A stretch of 64,000 nucleotides of DNA from Gemmatimonadaceae bacterium (GTDB lineage: Bacteria; Gemmatimonadota; Gemmatimonadetes; Gemmatimonadales; Gemmatimonadaceae), in assembly GCA_019186945.1 (NCBI GenBank), contig JABAQJ010000006.1, positions 310,001-374,000 of the forward strand, given 5' to 3'. The notes under the pieces were generated by a model, which ran no database searches, was not told the DNA's origin, and saw only the letters and a list, made by a program, of their open reading frames with translations. Of this stretch, positions 59,424 to 64,000 are shown piece after piece (the stretch's first letter is position 1; each line of letters opens with the position of its first letter). Both the position numbers and the translations under genes were made by a program.

Positions 59424-61598
59424 ATGCGACAGGTTATCCGAAAGGGATTGAAGGACATCGTTGTTGACGCGGTGCCGGATCCGATCGTTACGCCGCACCA
59501 CGTGATCGTGCAGCCGCATTACTCGCTCATCAGTTCCGGAACCGAGACAGCGTCCATCCACAGCGAGAGCCTGCTCAAGGAAGTTGCCGACAACCCATCG
59601 CACATCGGAAAGATCCTTGGTGTGATGAAGTCCGTTGGCCCGCTGGCCACGATCGCGGAAGTGCGGGCGAAGTTCAGCGAGTATGCGGTCCTCGGCTATT
59701 CCGGAGCCGGCTTCGTCGTCGACAAGCATCCCACCGTGACGAGCCTCGAACTCGGCGAACGCGTGGCATACGGCGGCGAAGGCACCGGGCACGGCGAGCG
59801 AATCCTCACTGGCGAGAAGCTGGTTGCGCGTGTCCCCGATGGTCTCGGGCTGGACCGCGCATGCTTCGCCACGCTCGGCAGCATCGCCATGAATGCCGTT
59901 CGCATTTCGCAGATCGGCATTGGCGATCGCGTCGCCGTCATCGGACAGGGACTCGTCGGTCAACTCGTCACGCAGCTCGCCAAGCTGCAGGGCGCGGTGG
60001 TCATCGCACTCGACCTCAACGCCGAACGAAGCGAACTCGCGGCGCGACTGGGCGCAGACCACGCGCTCGTTGCCGATTCCGAGGCGACGTCGAAGATCGC
60101 TTCGCTCACCGAGGGGCGCGGTGTCGATTGTGCATTCATTGCTGCGGCGGCCAAGTCGGCGGCTCCATGTCATCAGGCGCTGGCAATCACCCGCGATCGA
60201 GGGCGCATCGTGGTAGTCGGTGCCGTCGAGATGGAGTTTCCGTGGAACGACATGTACCTCAAGGAAATTCAGCTCTTCATGTCCCGCGCGTACGGGCCGG
60301 GGAGTTACGATCCGCTGTACGAGAGGAGAGGCGTCGATTATCCGTTTGCCTACGTCCGGTGGACCGAGAACCGCAACATGGAGGAGTTCCTGCGCCTCCT
60401 TTCCGCCGGCCTGGTGAATGTGGACCCCCTCGTGTCGCATCGCTTCTCGCTCGAGGATGCACCGCAGGCGTACCGCACCATCATGGATCGGGCGGTCAGC
60501 AGCATGGCCGTCGTGCTGCGCTATCCGCAGGCCGACGAGCCGTTCCGGGTCGAGGCGACCCCGCCCGTTCGGAAGGTCACGGTTTCGGCGGCGGCTCCCA
60601 CCGCCGGCGTTCTGCAGGTCGCGCTCGTTGGAGCTGGCAACCTCGCCAAGTGGGCGCATCTTCCGAACATTCGGAATGCGCCGGGCGTCGCCTTACGAGC
60701 GATCCACTCCTCGAACGGTGCGCGCGGGAAGAGCTACGCCCTGCGTTTCGGGGCATCGTATTGCGCGACCGATTATCAGGAGATCCTGTCTGATCCGGCC
60801 GTTGATGCCGTGGTGATCGTCAGCCGCAACCAGCATCATGCATCGCAGGCTATTGCCGCTCTGACGGCTGGGAAGCACGTGTTCGTGGAGAAGCCGTTGG
60901 CGCTCACGGAAGACGAGTGTCGCGCGATCGTCAGGGCGCAGCGGGAGTCCGGGCGCATCGTAACCACCGGCTTCAACCGGCGTTTTGCACCGTTCTACGT
61001 CAGGCTCAAGAAGGCGATCGGCCGCAGATCGGGCCCCGTCGTGATCAACTGCCGTGTGAACTCGCCAGGCATATCCGGTGGCTACTGGATGGCCGATCCC
61101 GCGATCGGCGGAGCGATACTCGGCGAGGCCTGCCACTTCGTGGACTTGATGGCATGGCTGGTCGACAGCGAAATCGCCAGCGTCTCCGCGTACTCGCTGC
61201 CGACCGACGTCGAGGCTCCGGTCGGACAGAACAACATTGTGGCGAGCTTCAGGCTGGCGGACGATTCGATCGGCAACCTCACTTACTGTACAGTAGGGAG
61301 CAAGACGTCCGGCGGCGAACGCGTCGAGGTCTTTGCCAGCGGCGTCGGCGTGATGACGCAGGACTTCAAGAAGCTGAGCGTCTCCGGTGACAGGATCGCG
61401 CGGTCGAGTTCGCGCTTCTGGCCGCAGAAGGGATACGCCGAGCAACTGGCGGATTTCGTCGATGCGATTCGCGTGGGTCGTGAGCCAGCTGTGACGTTGC
61501 GTGATGGAGTGCGCGCGACCGTGGGCTGCCTTCGCCTGCTCGACGCCGCCCGAAAGCGAGAGGGCTGCGACATCGACTTGGACGCGGTGCTCGCCTGA
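59424..61598 (+). CDS. Bi-domain oxidoreductase: MDR-type dehydrogenase fused to Gfo/Idh/MocA oxidoreductase
   Basis: A 724-residue fusion. Residues 1-390 are a medium-chain alcohol-dehydrogenase-like domain (V-I-G-Q-G-L-V-G-Q-L, Gly174/176/179). Residues 398-724 are a Gfo/Idh/MocA NAD-dependent sugar oxidoreductase (V-A-L-V-G-A-G-N-L-A at 399-408, catalytic E-K-P at 489-491, G-E-A-C-H-F-V-D). This pair recurs next to heparinase-like genes in polysaccharide clusters, where it is thought to modify a nucleotide or polymer sugar. Precise reaction unknown. ATG 59424 follows the purine-rich ACGGA; the longer frame to 59331 gives an unrelated arginine-rich leader. Confidence 0.9.
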   Translation: MRQVIRKGLKDIVVDAVPDPIVTPHHVIVQPHYSLISSGTETASIHSESLLKEVADNPSHIGKILGVMKSVGPLATIAEVRAKFSEYAVLGYSGAGFVVDKHPTVTSLELGERVAYGGEGTGHGERILTGEKLVARVPDGLGLDRACFATLGSIAMNAVRISQIGIGDRVAVIGQGLVGQLVTQLAKLQGAVVIALDLNAERSELAARLGADHALVADSEATSKIASLTEGRGVDCAFIAAAAKSAAPCHQALAITRDRGRIVVVGAVEMEFPWNDMYLKEIQLFMSRAYGPGSYDPLYERRGVDYPFAYVRWTENRNMEEFLRLLSAGLVNVDPLVSHRFSLEDAPQAYRTIMDRAVSSMAVVLRYPQADEPFRVEATPPVRKVTVSAAAPTAGVLQVALVGAGNLAKWAHLPNIRNAPGVALRAIHSSNGARGKSYALRFGASYCATDYQEILSDPAVDAVVIVSRNQHHASQAIAALTAGKHVFVEKPLALTEDECRAIVRAQRESGRIVTTGFNRRFAPFYVRLKKAIGRRSGPVVINCRVNSPGISGGYWMADPAIGGAILGEACHFVDLMAWLVDSEIASVSAYSLPTDVEAPVGQNNIVASFRLADDSIGNLTYCTVGSKTSGGERVEVFASGVGVMTQDFKKLSVSGDRIARSSSRFWPQKGYAEQLADFVDAIRVGREPAVTLRDGVRATVGCLRLLDAARKREGCDIDLDAVLA

Positions 61599-61600
61599 CG

Positions 61601-62647
61601 ATGTACGTGATCCAGCTGGGGCCGTACCCGCCTCCATACGGCGGCGTACAGGCGAATCTGGTTTCGATCCGGGAGCGCCTGCGTCGCACCGGTATCGACT
61701 CCTGTGTCGTCAACCTTACGCGACATAGGCAGCCGGAGGCGAATGGCGTCTTTTTTCCTGAGACGGCGCTGCAAACGGCGGTCCTTCTCGTCAGGCAGCA
61801 GTGTCGAATCCTGCATCTCCACATCGGCGGTGGCGTGCCGATCCGCGTGGCGGCCCTCGCGCTGTTCTGCACGCTCATTCCTGGCCGGCGAACCGTCCTG
61901 ACGTTCCATTCCGGCGGGTACCCGGCGTCGCCACAGGGGAAGGCAGCTCGGCGGTTCTCGTTCCGCGGGCTCGCCTTTCGGCGCTTTGACCGGGTCATAG
62001 TGGTCAACGACCAGTTGCGCGACGTGTTCTTGCGCTATGGGGTTCCGCTCGATCGGATTCGCCTGATCGCGCCGCACGCGATCGACGTGAACGAGATGGC
62101 ATCTCAGCTCCCACCGAGGCTGGCGGCCTTCGCTGCCGTGCATCGCCCCCTGCTGCTCAGCGTTGGACTGCTGGAGCCGGAGTACGACATTCCGAGCCAA
62201 CTTGCATTGCTCGGGCGCTTGCGCGAGCGCCAGATGGGCGCGGGGTTGGTGATCATCGGCTCCGGGTCGCTTGAGCCGTCGCTCCGGGAGCATATCGCGT
62301 CGCTCAGCTACCGCGACCATGTCCTCCTGACGGGAGACATGCCACATGCGGATGCGTTGCGGGCGATTCGAGAGGCTGACGTGCTGCTGAGAACCACGCG
62401 CTACGACGGCGATGCGGTGTCGGTACGAGAGGCCCTGTGTCTCGGTACTCCGGTGGTTGCCACGGACAACGGCATGCGGCCACACGGCGTCACACTCGTG
62501 TCGGTGGAGGACTTCGACCGGTTTGACGCGGCGGTAGAGCGCGTGCTTGCCGACCCGGCCAAGCGACACATGCGCGAGGGACTGACGGGCGAGGAAAACC
62601 TCACCGCTGTCCTCGCGCTGTACCGGGAGCTCGCCCAGCCGGAGTAA
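61601..62647 (+). CDS. Glycosyltransferase family 4
   Basis: A 348-residue GT-B enzyme. The start M-Y-V-I-Q-L-G-P-Y-P-P-P-Y-G-G-V-Q follows the oxidoreductase stop by two bases. The middle has I-V-V-N-D-Q-L-R-D-V-F-L-R-Y-G-V and L-L-S-V-G-L-L-E-P-E-Y-D, and the donor site is D-V-L-L-R-T-T-R-Y-D-G-D-A-V-S-V-R-E-A-L-C-L-G-T-P-V-V. The S-V-R-E-A acid corresponds to the second Glu of the GT4 E-x7-E motif; the first position is Asp-rich. It is the last gene of the run. Confidence 0.86.
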   Translation: MYVIQLGPYPPPYGGVQANLVSIRERLRRTGIDSCVVNLTRHRQPEANGVFFPETALQTAVLLVRQQCRILHLHIGGGVPIRVAALALFCTLIPGRRTVLTFHSGGYPASPQGKAARRFSFRGLAFRRFDRVIVVNDQLRDVFLRYGVPLDRIRLIAPHAIDVNEMASQLPPRLAAFAAVHRPLLLSVGLLEPEYDIPSQLALLGRLRERQMGAGLVIIGSGSLEPSLREHIASLSYRDHVLLTGDMPHADALRAIREADVLLRTTRYDGDAVSVREALCLGTPVVATDNGMRPHGVTLVSVEDFDRFDAAVERVLADPAKRHMREGLTGEENLTAVLALYRELAQPE

Positions 62648-63015
62648 TCGGAGACTCGGTCACGTCGCCGTTCCGGTCTGAGTCCGCGCGGGGCGCCAGT
62701 ACCGCTGCCGTTCGTCCCACCGCATGCGGCAGAGTGCGGCGAGCCCCGTCCCGGCGCTGGACGAATGCGGCGGCGAGGTGCCTTGGAGAGGTCCTCGGCA
62801 GGCGGCGATGCCAGCCAACGAAAATTCGTTGCAGCCGGTGTGTCCAGGATCACAGACGGATTGCGCGTCGGGCGTATACTGGCGCCTTCGAGACAACGAC
62901 GCGGGAGATCGTTGGCCTCTCGGGGATTGACGGTTGCCAGCCGGCTGAGGAAATGGCCGCAATTCCCCGGAATGCAACTCAGCTTCAATTCGGCAGGATC
63001 GCAGCCCTCATGTGA
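62648..63015. other. Intergenic region before the c-di-GMP riboswitch
   Basis: About 370 bases without a supported gene. TATACT at 62875-62880 is a possible -10 for the lipoprotein transcript, but no matching -35 is seen. Small open frames on both strands show no family features. Confidence 0.4.
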
Positions 63016-63101
63016 GGCAGCGACAAAGGCAGCGTCGGTGAAAACCGACTACGCAAAGCTTCGAGGCTACGACGCATCTGCGTTAGGCCGGTCGGGCCGC
63101 C
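63016..63101 (+). ncRNA. c-di-GMP-I (GEMM-I) riboswitch
   Basis: The three-helix GEMM-I layout is visible. P1 pairs GGCAGC (63016-63021) with GCCGCC (63096-63101) with one central A.C mismatch; the Vibrio Vc2 RNA has its P1 mismatch at the same step. GACAAAGGCA follows, the conserved ligand-side strand. P2 is a perfect 6-bp hairpin GTCGGT/ACCGAC with a GAAA tetraloop (63034-63049). Then comes the invariant ACGCAAAGC (63051-63059) and a P3 arm closed by ACGC-ATCT-GCGT (63072-63083). The G that contacts the ligand guanine (G20 in Vc2) appears kept, favouring c-di-GMP over cAMP-GMP. The lipoprotein ribosome site is about 20 bases downstream, so translation or termination control is possible. Confidence 0.87.
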
Positions 63102-63119
63102 GAACACATCACACAACCC

Positions 63120-63125
63120 AGAGGA
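63120..63125 (+). promoter_or_regulatory. Ribosome binding site of the Ig-like lipoprotein gene
   Basis: AGAGGA lies nine bases before ATG 63135, and 18 bases after the riboswitch P1 helix, close enough to be regulated by it. Confidence 0.6.
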
Positions 63126-63134
63126 CTACCGCGA

Positions 63135-64000
63135 ATGAGCTTCCAGCTGCCGCGAAGCGTGGGCGTGATTGCCGCGACCCTGCTTCTGATCCTGCCCGCC
63201 TGTTCAGATCCGATCGCGATCGACAATCGGGCCAACGTTTCCCTCATGACGGATGAAGCGGAACGGCAGGCACAGCCGCCCGTCTCCATCGTCCAGAACC
63301 AGACACTCCAGCTGACCAGCCGGCTGGGTTGGTCGCCGAAGTTCAAGTCCATGGACACGGCGATCTTCCGCATCACACCGAAGGGCCGCGCGCGCGGAGT
63401 GCGGGTTGGCTCCGCGTGGGCCGTGGCTACCAACATTCTCGGCAAGAAGGACAGCACGTTGGTCAATGTGAGCGCGGCGACCGCGAGCACGATCACGGTC
63501 ACGATTCCCGATCAGAACCTGGCGCCGGGAGATACCTCACGTGCACACGCGGTAGTCTACGATGCTGCCAGCGTGAAGATCGTTGGCGCGCCGGTTACGT
63601 GGTCGTCGTCGAATGCAGCCGTGGCCACGGTGGGGAATGCCGGCCTGGTCACCGGAGTCGCGGGCGGTACGGCGACGATCACCGCCGCATCCGGTCAGGC
63701 GACTGCGAACGTGTCCGTCACCGTCTCCGGGTCGGGGCCGCCGCCGGTCGCGTCCGTCACCGTGTCGATGAGTTCTTCCACGCTTCTGGTCGGGCAGAGC
63801 CTGCAGGCAACGGCCGTGGCCAAGGACGATCTGGGCAACGTCATTCCTGGTGTGACCTTCACGTGGACGGTCAGCTCGACGCAGATCCTTACCGTTACCA
63901 CGAACGGCATGGTCACCGGTGTCGCGTCCGGATCGGCGTCCGTTGAAGCCGCGGCATTTGGAGTGACGGATAGTCTGGCCGTCGCCGTCGCGACGCAATC
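63135..64000 (+). CDS. Ig-like (BIG2) repeat lipoprotein, 3' end outside window
   Basis: The frame is open to the right edge (288 codons seen). The signal peptide ends L-I-L-P-A-C-S-D, with lipobox Cys23, so it is an outer-membrane or surface lipoprotein. After a variable 90-residue region come bacterial Ig-like group 2 repeats: one near residues 130-195 (V-T-W-S-S-S-N-A-A-V-A-T-V then T-G-V-A-G-G-T-A-T-I-T-A), and a second near 210-285 (F-T-W-T-V-S-S then T-G-V-A-S-G-S-A-S-V). Such proteins often are adhesins or surface fibres. The upstream c-di-GMP-I riboswitch and AGAGGA site show it is controlled by c-di-GMP. Total length and any further domains lie outside the window. Confidence 0.88.
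   Translation, partial: MSFQLPRSVGVIAATLLLILPACSDPIAIDNRANVSLMTDEAERQAQPPVSIVQNQTLQLTSRLGWSPKFKSMDTAIFRITPKGRARGVRVGSAWAVATNILGKKDSTLVNVSAATASTITVTIPDQNLAPGDTSRAHAVVYDAASVKIVGAPVTWSSSNAAVATVGNAGLVTGVAGGTATITAASGQATANVSVTVSGSGPPPVASVTVSMSSSTLLVGQSLQATAVAKDDLGNVIPGVTFTWTVSSTQILTVTTNGMVTGVASGSASVEAAAFGVTDSLAVAVATQ

Noticed and set aside
63016-63101. cAMP-GMP (GEMM-Ib) rather than c-di-GMP sensing
   Set aside because: The aligned G20 position appears to be G, not the A expected of cAMP-GMP variants; not absolute without a covariance alignment.

Overview
The window is GC-rich bacterial DNA with long, closely packed genes and short intergenic gaps. It has many secreted peptidases, a SusC/SusD pair, lipoproteins with classical lipoboxes, and a polysaccharide locus ending in a c-di-GMP riboswitch. 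SusC/SusD and TonB-type outer-membrane features indicate a Gram-negative. High GC together with SusCD, M28/S9/M61 peptidases and Ig-like lipoproteins best fits the Gemmatimonadota or a related phylum. That assignment is inferred from gene content only. I found no rRNA, tRNA, insertion sequence, prophage or CRISPR array.

Layout. Positions 1-30500 are mostly about using peptides and other organic substrates. They hold a left-truncated alpha/beta-hydrolase plus subtilisin fusion, an unusual SLC1-type symporter, two M28 peptidases, a GNAT acetyltransferase, an S12 serine hydrolase and a DUF2779 nuclease. A SusC-SusD-DUF4397 outer-membrane operon, an aldehyde dehydrogenase, a DUF4349 lipoprotein and an M61 peptidase follow. 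A long minus-strand run (33620 down to 22072) carries a Wzx-type flippase, a glycosyltransferase, an acyl-CoA dehydrogenase, a nitrilase, an M24 and an S9 peptidase, a SLOG-like protein with two membrane modules, and a DinB-like protein.

Positions 34889-40602 form a methionine/one-carbon unit. A promoter and a SAM-II riboswitch precede metH, which is coupled by an ATGA overlap to a fused homocysteine methyltransferase/methylenetetrahydrofolate reductase. The riboswitch also sets the metH start, because the longest open frame begins inside the aptamer.

Positions 40619-62647 are mainly an exopolysaccharide locus. A VanZ/aldehyde dehydrogenase/YggT/DUF167 block on the minus strand is followed by a GT39-like membrane transferase, a second flippase, a polysaccharide deacetylase, a nucleotide-sugar epimerase, a GT2 enzyme, a heparinase II/III-like lyase and an AsnB-type amidotransferase. 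Next come a GT4 enzyme, a close AlgD homologue (GDP-mannose 6-dehydrogenase), another glycosyltransferase, a bi-domain oxidoreductase and a last glycosyltransferase. wecB and the first flippase (30561-34825) probably serve the same or a related polymer. The likely product is a uronic-acid-containing, possibly amidated or deacetylated, surface polysaccharide.

At the right edge a well-formed c-di-GMP-I (GEMM-I) riboswitch sits 33 nt before a lipoprotein with bacterial Ig-like (BIG2) repeats, which runs off the window. This suggests that c-di-GMP controls a surface or adhesion protein next to the polysaccharide genes.
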